Positions 16,511-24,572 of a stretch of DNA of 64,000 nt are shown here, piece after piece (the first letter of the stretch is position 1; each line of letters starts with the position of its first letter). Below the pieces are notes generated by a model. The model was not told the origin of the DNA. It saw only the letters and a program-made list of their open reading frames with translations, and made no database searches. The stretch is from assembly GCF_000284515.1 (NCBI RefSeq), contig NC_017668.1, positions 3,348,001 through 3,412,000 of the forward strand. The letters run 5' to 3'. Position numbers and translations under genes: made by a program. This DNA is from Halobacillus halophilus DSM 2266. Its GTDB lineage: Bacteria > Bacillota > Bacilli > Bacillales > Halobacillaceae.

Positions 16511-19500
16511 TTACTTAATGAAACGATCATCCTCAGCTTTTGCAAGGAACATCGCAAATTCAGCACGAGTCGTGTCACGGTCCAGCTTGAACGTTCCATC
16601 CGGATAACCGATGGAAATCTTGTTAGCTGCCAGCGTATTGATGTAATCATACGCCCAGTGATCTAGAGGCACGTCACTGAATCCGTCGTCGGTGCTGCCT
16701 TTCAGGTCATAAGCATCGACAAGGATTTTCGCCATTTCAGAACGCTTCAGGCTGGCTTTCGGATTAAAGTTGCCGTCCGGGGAACCAACCATAATTCCGC
16801 TTTCTGCAATCGCTGCGATATCAGCATAGCCGTAATCGCCTTCGTTCACATCATTGAAGTCTGGATTTTCGACATTGTCTGTGTCCAGGTCAAGGATACG
16901 AACGATCATTTTCGCGGCATTCACACGGGAGATGTCGTCATTGGTTCCAAAATCACCATTTGGATAACCGAGGATGACTCCGCCCACGTTCAGCTTCTGA
17001 ATCACTTCTTCTGCCCAGTAATCTTCTGGAATATCGTTGAAGGATTTAGCTTCTTTATCAGATTGATAGATTGTGATTTGCTTGGTCGTTGTATTTCCGG
17101 CCAAGTCTACCAGTTCAATCTCGAAGGTGTTTTTACCTTCTTCCAGATTTACCGTTTCGCTGATCGTTTCTTCAATGGATCTCATTTCATATGGTTCTTT
17201 AAAGATGTTCTTGTAAACTTCGCTGCCATCGACATAGAGACGAAGCTCGTCAAAGTTATCTTTTACATTCATATCAAGTTCCGCTTCCCCTTGATCGGTG
17301 GTGTGCGGTCCATCGATAGATAGAACAGGGTTTGTGGAATCTAACATAAACCTTCTAATGAAGGAAATGTCATTGCCACTGTCGTCCACAGCTTTAAATT
17401 CAATTTCTTTGAATCCATCTTTCTTGAAGCTGATGGTTTCGTTGAAGTTGTAGCGCTGGTTTTCTTTATCCCAGTTCAATTTCGCTTCTTTGCCATTAAT
17501 GGTCAGGCTCTCCACTTGAGAGTCATCTTCCACGTAGCCTGTTACGGCGACTTCTTTGTTATTGGTAACACTTAAGGCTTCTGGAGTAAGGGCAATGACA
17601 CCAGGAATCGTATCATCCGCTTCTTCCATAACATTGTCAGACGTAGTGTTGCCTGCATAGTCATGCGCAACGACTTTTACATTGTCCGCTTCGTCAGGAT
17701 TCTTAACGGTGTACGAATCAGCGTCCGCACCAAGAGAATCTTCCGAAACAAGTTCGCCATTTACAAGGACATCAAAGTGAGATAGTCCTGTGTCTTCATC
17801 AAAAGCGTCCCAGTTGATTTGACCGCTCTCCTGATCGTAGGTCACTTCAAGAGAAGGCGCATCTGTGTCCACTTTGACCGGAATCGTAAAGGACTGCCAT
17901 TCGGCATCTGGGTAGTCTACTTTAGTCTTCACTTCATAGTAGTACTGACCGTCTTCTACGACTTCACCTTTTACCTTGCCATCCCAGGCAGCCGGTGCAT
18001 AAATGTTGGCAACCGGAGCAGCGCCTGCATCAAAATAATTTTTTCTCAATTCATCACGGGTACGGATAGTACGAAGTTCGTTCTTATCTTCATCTAAGAT
18101 ATTGAACTCGACATCCTTCGCATTTCTTAAGAAAGAAAGGTATGGTACAGCTTCTTCACGTGCTCCGTCTCCATTTGGAGAGAAACCGACGTTCTTCTCA
18201 TCACCTGTTAAGGCTGCATCCTCTGCTAGTAGAGGGCTGACACCCAGGTACTCGTAACCGAGCTCAGATGGAGTTAGTAGGCCGGTAGCGTTGTAGAAGG
18301 AATTGCCTTCATAAATCGTATCATCTACGACTGGCGCTTCACCCCATTCTCCGTGGTAACCGACATAAGGTACGTTAATTTCTGGATTTGTGTCATTCGG
18401 ATCCGTGAAACTAACGAATCCTTCTACAAAGTGTCCATTTTCAAATAATTCATCAAGCGCGACGTTATAGTTCCAATCGACTGTGTTTTCAAGATCGATC
18501 GTGACATCTACTTCGACAGAAGAATTAGCTGGAACAACGACCTGATACCCATCTTCTCCCTGGGCGCCATTCGATGAACTCATATTAATTGGGTATTCCC
18601 CTTTGAATGGCTGCTCATCACTGGTCGTTCCTTCTTTGAAGATTCCTTGTGTTTCTTCACGGATTTCAAAGTTATTGGTATCTGAATTCTGGACGACAAG
18701 ATCCGTCTGTACGGTACCGTCTACATTATAGACCGCATTCTCGTCACTTACGTTCTCAAGTTCTACTGTGAACGTTTCTGTCGTGTCCATTTCTTTCAGG
18801 GAAACCTTACCAAGACCGGAGTCTTTTTCAGTCGCAACGACTGGCGTCTTCATGGCAGCATGTAAATCCATTAGTCCCGCTCCCTGGTGACGAGGGGAAT
18901 AATAGAAGCCAAGGTTTAGCGCATCATTGTATAGACCTTTATCAATTTGCGGAGCTGACGTATTCATCAGAAGATTTTTCGTCATTTCCACACGGTTAGC
19001 ATTGTCTAAATTAAATTCTTTGTCCACTCGCTGCATCACAAGGGCAGATCCACCTGCTACGTGCGGCGCAGCCATGGATGTTCCACTCATCAACCCGTAA
19101 TCGTTATCTTGCATGGTTGAAAGAATGCTTGCTCCTGGTGCCGTGATTTCAGGTTTGAAATCAAGGTTCGGTGTGACACCCCAGGAAGAGAACCCTGCCA
19201 TACTTCCTGCTTGCGGGTTTTTCGATTTTACTTCTTCGCCTTTAAAGGCAATCTCAAGATTTTGTCCGTTATCTAAATATCCTTTCATCTCTTGTCCTGT
19301 GGATTGCAGGATACCAAGCTGAGGAATATTGATTTCGGAACTGGAAGCCATGCTGATATATCCACTTACATTATTGTAGATAATGGCAGCAACTGCTCCT
19401 TCTTCTTGTGCATTTAAGGTTTTGCTGACAAATGTAGATTCACCCCGGCTGATGAGGGCAATTTTGCCTTCAAGGTCAATGCCTTCAAAGTCATTTGCAT

Positions 19501-20872
19501 TCGGGTTTGAATCCGAATCATCAGGCTTACGTCCAAGACCGGCATCTACGACTTCGTAATAATTTTCTCCAAGTGTTTCAGGATCTACTTCACTTGCAGA
19601 CAGGAAGGATACTGGATCTTTCTGCTCCCCATCTACTTGAGTATTGAAAGCACTCAGCATTAAGTATTCATTTTCAAAAGCAGCGACTTGCAGGGAGTCT
19701 GTTGATAATCCTGGAGCTCCAACAAGACCGGTATCCGGGTTCGATGCAAACGGATTGTTGAATCCGCCGCCGAAACGATCGGAGTTTCCGGCTGAAATCG
19801 CCATCATTACACCGTTATTCACGGCTCTTTCGACTGCTTTCTGCTCTGGATCTTCTGGTAATACGAAGCTTGCCGTAGAGCCAAGACTCATATTGATCAC
19901 GTCTGCTCCAAGCATAATCGCATCATCAATAGCTTTAACATAGATATCACTATACGTGGAAGGCATTTCCGGATCGTTACCAAACACTTTCAATCCGAGA
20001 ATCTGGGCTTCTGGAGCTACCCCTTTAATTCCGCCATTATCTTCATCGCCATTGGCACCTACTGTACCGGATACGTGCATGCCGTGTTCACTGGCATTAG
20101 GTCCAAGGTCAAGAATGGTATCATTTTCGTCCGCATAGTTGTAGCCGTAAGGAACTTTCTCGGTGAAGTATTCCCCTTTCAGCTCTCCGGAATCTTTATA
20201 TCCGGATATGTCATCTTGACTAAGTTCGGTTTCGGTGTCTTCGCTTAACACCATATCCCTATGAGACGGATCAATGCCTGTGTCAATGACACCAACCGTC
20301 ATCCCTTCTCCTTTATATCCGTATTCCTGCCATGTTTTCTGAGCGTTCACAAGCTCCTTACTATATAACATTTCAGGATCGATTACTTCCGGACGCTCAT
20401 ATTCATGACTGATATGTACTTTGCCCACATTCGGAAGAGATTCTAATACTTTAATCGCTTTGTAGTTAACCACTCCACTAAACCCGTTCACGACGGTGGT
20501 GAAGCTTTCCTTATAATCCATTGGCACCGATTCAGCGGAGATGGATTGTTTCACTTTCTCCTGCTCTTGTAGAGCCTGCTGTTGTAATTGTTCTTTCTTT
20601 TCCTTAGGTAATTCCTGATAGGTCTTACCTGTCGACTTCGCTTGCTCAATTGCTGGGTCATTCTTCAGTTCGACAATGACGCGAACATCATCGTTCGGTG
20701 AATATTCTTTCTCTGCATCCGCTTCCTTAATTTCCTTTTGTACCTTTGGTTTCGCCTCGGGTTCCGGCTGCTGTACATCCGCTTTATCGGTTATTCCACT
20801 GGCAGCAAACACCGAGTTTGAAAAAGCGAGCAGGAAAATAAAGAATAGAATCAAACTCTTCTTCATGTTCAA
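16511..20872 (-). CDS. Large S8 (Vpr-like) serine protease with three SLH domains
   Basis: 1453 residues. Signal peptide about 1-24, an acidic linker, an I9-type inhibitor propeptide (about 60-160), then an S8 catalytic domain with D197 (VIDTG), H263 (EHGMHVSG) and S599 (GTSMAAPH). A PA insert (about 450-550) sits between His and Ser, as in Vpr. A long Fn3-like/beta-rich region follows, and three SLH domains cover about 1278-1453. The protein is very acidic, as expected for a secreted halophile enzyme. It would degrade proteins at the cell surface. The TTG at 20872 has AGGAGG 8 bases upstream; the ATG two codons later is 14 bases away. A promoter lies at 20944-20972. Long for the family because of the C-terminal additions. 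Confidence 0.93.
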   Translation of the reverse strand: MNMKKSLILFFIFLLAFSNSVFAASGITDKADVQQPEPEAKPKVQKEIKEADAEKEYSPNDDVRVIVELKNDPAIEQAKSTGKTYQELPKEKKEQLQQQALQEQEKVKQSISAESVPMDYKESFTTVVNGFSGVVNYKAIKVLESLPNVGKVHISHEYERPEVIDPEMLYSKELVNAQKTWQEYGYKGEGMTVGVIDTGIDPSHRDMVLSEDTETELSQDDISGYKDSGELKGEYFTEKVPYGYNYADENDTILDLGPNASEHGMHVSGTVGANGDEDNGGIKGVAPEAQILGLKVFGNDPEMPSTYSDIYVKAIDDAIMLGADVINMSLGSTASFVLPEDPEQKAVERAVNNGVMMAISAGNSDRFGGGFNNPFASNPDTGLVGAPGLSTDSLQVAAFENEYLMLSAFNTQVDGEQKDPVSFLSASEVDPETLGENYYEVVDAGLGRKPDDSDSNPNANDFEGIDLEGKIALISRGESTFVSKTLNAQEEGAVAAIIYNNVSGYISMASSSEINIPQLGILQSTGQEMKGYLDNGQNLEIAFKGEEVKSKNPQAGSMAGFSSWGVTPNLDFKPEITAPGASILSTMQDNDYGLMSGTSMAAPHVAGGSALVMQRVDKEFNLDNANRVEMTKNLLMNTSAPQIDKGLYNDALNLGFYYSPRHQGAGLMDLHAAMKTPVVATEKDSGLGKVSLKEMDTTETFTVELENVSDENAVYNVDGTVQTDLVVQNSDTNNFEIREETQGIFKEGTTSDEQPFKGEYPINMSSSNGAQGEDGYQVVVPANSSVEVDVTIDLENTVDWNYNVALDELFENGHFVEGFVSFTDPNDTNPEINVPYVGYHGEWGEAPVVDDTIYEGNSFYNATGLLTPSELGYEYLGVSPLLAEDAALTGDEKNVGFSPNGDGAREEAVPYLSFLRNAKDVEFNILDEDKNELRTIRTRDELRKNYFDAGAAPVANIYAPAAWDGKVKGEVVEDGQYYYEVKTKVDYPDAEWQSFTIPVKVDTDAPSLEVTYDQESGQINWDAFDEDTGLSHFDVLVNGELVSEDSLGADADSYTVKNPDEADNVKVVAHDYAGNTTSDNVMEEADDTIPGVIALTPEALSVTNNKEVAVTGYVEDDSQVESLTINGKEAKLNWDKENQRYNFNETISFKKDGFKEIEFKAVDDSGNDISFIRRFMLDSTNPVLSIDGPHTTDQGEAELDMNVKDNFDELRLYVDGSEVYKNIFKEPYEMRSIEETISETVNLEEGKNTFEIELVDLAGNTTTKQITIYQSDKEAKSFNDIPEDYWAEEVIQKLNVGGVILGYPNGDFGTNDDISRVNAAKMIVRILDLDTDNVENPDFNDVNEGDYGYADIAAIAESGIMVGSPDGNFNPKASLKRSEMAKILVDAYDLKGSTDDGFSDVPLDHWAYDYINTLAANKISIGYPDGTFKLDRDTTRAEFAMFLAKAEDDRFIK

Positions 20873-20943
20873 ATGGTTGTCCTCCTTATTATTTCTATCA
20901 AAAAACCTAAAATTACCCTCCTTTCTACTTTTTTACAACCCTA

Positions 20944-20972
20944 AGTATATTCAAATATTCATAAAATTACAA
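20944..20972 (-). promoter_or_regulatory. Candidate promoter of the large SLH protease gene
   Basis: Minus strand -35 TTGTAA (20967-20972) and -10 TATACT (20944-20949), spacing 17. The motif ATGTTACAA lies just upstream of the -35 and is shared with other SLH genes here. Confidence 0.55.
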
Positions 20973-21111
20973 ATTGTAACATGTAGGACGTTGTCCTTAT
21001 CCAGTGGAAAAATCATGTAATGAACGAAGATTCATAGTCTGATCATACTAGGTCCACACGCCGACAGATTGTTTCCAAAACTTAACGTAATTCGTGTAGA
21101 AATGACAGGAC

Positions 21112-21123
21112 TTACCATGGTAA
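21112..21123. promoter_or_regulatory. 12-base perfect palindrome in the secA2 leader
   Basis: TTACCATGGTAA lies 36 bases before the secA2 start codon, a possible operator. No regulator is identified. Confidence 0.3.
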
Positions 21124-21159
21124 AGTAAAGGATAACAACCTAACCAAGGAGCATCCACC

Positions 21160-23529
21160 ATGATGAAGAAACTCTTCCCTGAAAAACGGGGGCGTGAATG
21201 GAAGACCTATGAGCACGAACTCCGTGCTATCAACCGATTGGAAGCCCAGATGTCTGCGCTTTCGGACGATGATCTGCGGGCGAAAACGAGCGAATTCAAG
21301 ACAGCTTTGAGCGAGGGTCGGACTATTAATGACATCCGTGCGGAAGCCTTTGCTGTCGTGCGGGAAGCCGCCCGCCGCGTGCTCGGACTCCGGCCCTATG
21401 ACGTCCAGCTGCTCGGGGGGCTGATCATGTCCGACGGTCACATTGCAGAGATGGCGACCGGCGAAGGAAAGACGCTTGTGGCAGCCCTTTCCGGCTATCT
21501 ATTTGCCTTAGAGGAAAAGGGTGTCCATTTGATTACGGCCAATGAGTATTTAGCACAGCGTGATTATGAACTTATGAGTCCTTTGTATGATTTTCTCTGG
21601 ATATCTACTGGGTTAAATTTGAATCAAATCTCCCAAACTGAGAAACTGGCAGCCTATCAGGCCGATCTGACCTACGGGACAGGAACCGCCTTCGGGTTCG
21701 ACTATCTTCGGGATCATCTGACACGGGATCAAAAGCACCAGGTGCAGCGCCCCTATCATGTCGCGATGATTGATGAGATTGACAGCGTGCTGATCGACGA
21801 AGCGAAGACCCCGATGCTTATTGCCGGCAAAATGGAAGCCCACGCGAATCTTCATAAGCTGGGCGCTCTTGTGATGCGTACGTTTCAAAAGGATACGGAT
21901 TATGAGCTGGATCCGGAAACGAAGGCGGTCCATTTTACCGATCAGGGGATACATAAAATCGAACGCGCGTTTGATATTGAGAATTTGTTTGACCTCGAGC
22001 ATCAGACGCTCTATCACTACATGATGCAGGCAGTCCGGGCCCGGGTTCTTTTTCATAGAGATCAGGATTATGTGGTCGAGGAGCAGCAGATTAAGCTGAT
22101 TGACACGTTCACCGGACGGCTGATGGAAGGACGCACGCTCTCCGACGGCCTTCATCAGGCACTGGAAGCGAAGGAAGGGCTTGCGATCACGGAAGAGAAT
22201 AAGCCCCAGGCGTCGATTACCGTACAAAACTTCTTCCGCATGTACCCGAGGCTTGCAGGCATGACCGGCACGGCGAAAACCGAGGAAGCTGAATTTCAAA
22301 GTGTGTACGGCATGAATGTCTGGCCGGTTCCGACGAATGAACCTGTAATCCGTGAAGATCATCCAGACCAGGTGTACGTGACGCAGACGGATAAGTACCG
22401 CGCGATTGTCCGCGAGGTGGAAACGGTACACGCGTCGGGACAGCCGATCCTGATCGGCACCTCTTCCATTTTGCAGTCGGAATACCTATCCAACTTGCTT
22501 CAGGAAGCCGGGATTACGCATGAGCTTCTGAATGCGAAAAGTGTGGAGCAGGAAGCGCGCTTGATTTCGCTCGCCGGACAGGTCCGTCAGGTGACGATTG
22601 CCACCAACATGGCCGGACGCGGGACGGATATTGTTCTTGGCGAAGGCGCGGCCGCACGCGGCGGTCTGCATGTAATCGGAACGGAACGCCATGAATCACG
22701 CCGCATAGACAATCAGCTGAAGGGACGCGCTGGCCGGCAAGGTGATCCCGGCTCCTCACGCTTCCTGATTTCCTTAGAAGATGAGATCGTCGAGCGCTTC
22801 GGACAGACCGAACGGGATCGTAAATGGAAACACCCGAAAACGAACGAAGAAGGTTTAATTTTGCACAAACAGATTGATCCTTTTATGGATACGGTTCAAA
22901 AAATCAGCGAAGGCAGCCAGGCGAACATCCGGGCATCTATTCTGAAGCTGGATGACGTAATCCACGATCAGCGCACCGTGGTGTACAGGCTGCGCAACCA
23001 GATCCTTCAAAGCGAAGACCCAATTGGAATCCTCGCGCCTATGGTCCTGGATTACGTTCACGAACTCGCGCAAACGCACTGTCCGGAAGCAGAAGCGTCT
23101 GAAGAATGGGATGTAAAGAAGCTCAAGAAGGATTTAAAACATGCTGTTCCGGGAATAGATAGTCAACTTGCTCGGGGCAATTATGAAGACCAGGAGGAGG
23201 TTCTCTCCGACCTTCATGCGCTGGTTGAGCGTTATCAGGGGCAGATTCAGAAATGGAAAGGCCGGCCGGCTGTGCAGCACAAGGTGGCCCAGGGTGCGCT
23301 GAGCGTCCTCGACCGGCACTGGATCCGTCACCTGGACAGGATGAACCGCCTGAAAGAAGGCGTCGGCATCCGGCAGTACCAGCAGGAAGATCCGGTCCGG
23401 CTCTATCAGGAGGACGGATTTGAACTGTTTACCCAGACGTTTGCAGCCATGCGGCAGGAAATGGTCCTCTGGATGGCTGAGGTGCTGGAGCCGTTAGAGA
23501 AATCCAAGGAGGAATTCCCCCATGTTTAA
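21160..23529 (+). CDS. secA2: Accessory preprotein translocase ATPase SecA2
   Basis: 789 residues, shorter than housekeeping SecA (about 840) and without the C-terminal zinc-binding tail, as is typical of SecA2. Walker A is MATGEGKT (98-105), Walker B is MIDEIDSVLIDEAKTP (about 205-220), and the helicase motif GRGTDI and the arginine-rich GRAGRQGDPGSS motif are intact. It powers export of a subset of proteins through SecYEG, often S-layer or SLH proteins in this group. The first of two tandem ATGs is chosen (AAGGAG 8 bases before). It overlaps the SLAP-domain gene by 8 bases, so the two are translated together. They sit between SLH genes, pointing to those as cargo. Its GC content is visibly higher than that of the polysaccharide genes. 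Confidence 0.95.
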   Translation: MMKKLFPEKRGREWKTYEHELRAINRLEAQMSALSDDDLRAKTSEFKTALSEGRTINDIRAEAFAVVREAARRVLGLRPYDVQLLGGLIMSDGHIAEMATGEGKTLVAALSGYLFALEEKGVHLITANEYLAQRDYELMSPLYDFLWISTGLNLNQISQTEKLAAYQADLTYGTGTAFGFDYLRDHLTRDQKHQVQRPYHVAMIDEIDSVLIDEAKTPMLIAGKMEAHANLHKLGALVMRTFQKDTDYELDPETKAVHFTDQGIHKIERAFDIENLFDLEHQTLYHYMMQAVRARVLFHRDQDYVVEEQQIKLIDTFTGRLMEGRTLSDGLHQALEAKEGLAITEENKPQASITVQNFFRMYPRLAGMTGTAKTEEAEFQSVYGMNVWPVPTNEPVIREDHPDQVYVTQTDKYRAIVREVETVHASGQPILIGTSSILQSEYLSNLLQEAGITHELLNAKSVEQEARLISLAGQVRQVTIATNMAGRGTDIVLGEGAAARGGLHVIGTERHESRRIDNQLKGRAGRQGDPGSSRFLISLEDEIVERFGQTERDRKWKHPKTNEEGLILHKQIDPFMDTVQKISEGSQANIRASILKLDDVIHDQRTVVYRLRNQILQSEDPIGILAPMVLDYVHELAQTHCPEAEASEEWDVKKLKKDLKHAVPGIDSQLARGNYEDQEEVLSDLHALVERYQGQIQKWKGRPAVQHKVAQGALSVLDRHWIRHLDRMNRLKEGVGIRQYQQEDPVRLYQEDGFELFTQTFAAMRQEMVLWMAEVLEPLEKSKEEFPHV

Positions 23530-24418
23530 TTTTCGAAATCATAAAAAGCACCATTCCGATGCGGCCTATGACGAACATGCGGTCAATGCCCATGAACTCG
23601 GTCTGTCCGGCGAATCTTCAGAAGAGGAAGCTGTGTATCCGGAGCTTTCCTATCACCCGGACTGGCAGCTTGAGCAGGAAGATGAGTACGTGTACCGCTT
23701 CTGGAACCAGGATTTGCCGCCGCTTAAACCGAATCAGTTCAGCATTCACGGCGTTGACTTGAAGCAGACGAACGGGACACTTGTGGTTGAAGCGTTTGTG
23801 AGAAATTCCTTATCGCGGAGCATTACCTTAAAGACGATGACGATCCTCCTGCTTGATCAGCAGGGGTTTCCCGTGGCGAGAAAATGGTTTGATCTGAAGA
23901 AAGTCGGGACGATTCCGGCAAGATCCAGCCGCCCGTGGACGTTTACGTTTGAACAGCAGCACCGGGTCACGTCCGACGCCAATCCGCCTGTGCACGGCTG
24001 GAAGCTGGTCATTGAACCGAATCAGAAGCACCGCAAGCACACGCTTGATTTAGAAGAAAGTCTTGAGCAGTCCCTTCCATCTGGTGATGCGGAGCGTTTG
24101 GAACGATATGTGGAGGATCTGGAGCCGCCAAAGCCCGGCGAGATTAATTTTGTCAGTTTAAAAGCTGAACAGAAAGAAGGCGCGCTTCATGTTGCGCTAT
24201 TGATTCGAAACGGCAGCGACCGTTCGATCAATCTGCCCCATCTGCCGCTTCAGGTGAAAGATGCAACAGGTGACGTTGTAGCTCAAGGAGCATTTAAGCT
24301 GCAGCATGTGGAAGTGAAAGGCAATACGAGTAAGCCGTGGACATTTGTTTTTCCGGAGTCGATGGTTCTGAGCGAAACAATTGATTTGTCCCGGTGGAAA
24401 GCTTATCCAATTCACTAA
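23522..24418 (+). CDS. Accessory Sec system S-layer assembly protein (SLAP domains)
   Basis: 298 residues with two copies of a SLAP-type repeat, about residues 70-165 and 200-297. In each a LKQTNGTLVVEAFVRNSLS / LKAEQKEGALHVALLIRNGS pattern (around residue 80 and 220) is followed by an RPWTF / KPWTF motif. No signal peptide or membrane segment, so it is cytoplasmic; the N-terminus is His- and acid-rich. This family is found next to secA2 in S-layer-forming Bacillaceae and is thought to help SecA2 select or prepare S-layer cargo. The start codon lies inside the secA2 end, with AAGGAGG upstream. The biochemical role is not established. Confidence 0.88.
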   Translation: MFNFRNHKKHHSDAAYDEHAVNAHELGLSGESSEEEAVYPELSYHPDWQLEQEDEYVYRFWNQDLPPLKPNQFSIHGVDLKQTNGTLVVEAFVRNSLSRSITLKTMTILLLDQQGFPVARKWFDLKKVGTIPARSSRPWTFTFEQQHRVTSDANPPVHGWKLVIEPNQKHRKHTLDLEESLEQSLPSGDAERLERYVEDLEPPKPGEINFVSLKAEQKEGALHVALLIRNGSDRSINLPHLPLQVKDATGDVVAQGAFKLQHVEVKGNTSKPWTFVFPESMVLSETIDLSRWKAYPIH

Positions 24419-24420
24419 TG

Positions 24421-24456
24421 AGAAGCCCTGTTGTCCTTTGGGATGACAGGGCTTCT
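24421..24456 (+). terminator. Hairpin ending the secA2 operon
   Basis: AGAAGCCCTGT pairs with ACAGGGCTTCT, with an inner TCC/GGA stem. There is no clear T-run, so termination is likely but not certain. Confidence 0.6.
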
Positions 24457-24530
24457 GCTGTGTATGATGAGTACCAGCACTGGCTGAGGGATAATAACGG
24501 CGGAGGATTTTCAGGAATAGAAAGCATAAG

Positions 24531-24561
24531 AAAGACCCGGTCTATCGCGGACCGGGTCTTT
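24531..24561 (-). terminator. Terminator of the second SLH protease gene
   Basis: AAAGACCCGGTC / GACCGGGTCTTT with a 7-base loop just after the minus-strand stop codon. The T-run is short. Confidence 0.75.
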
Positions 24562-24572
24562 TGGCTATGGTC

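Noticed and set aside
21613-22431. 272-codon open frame on the minus strand inside secA2
   Set aside because: It is the antisense shadow of a well-supported GC-rich gene with all SecA motifs; it has no recognisable domain.
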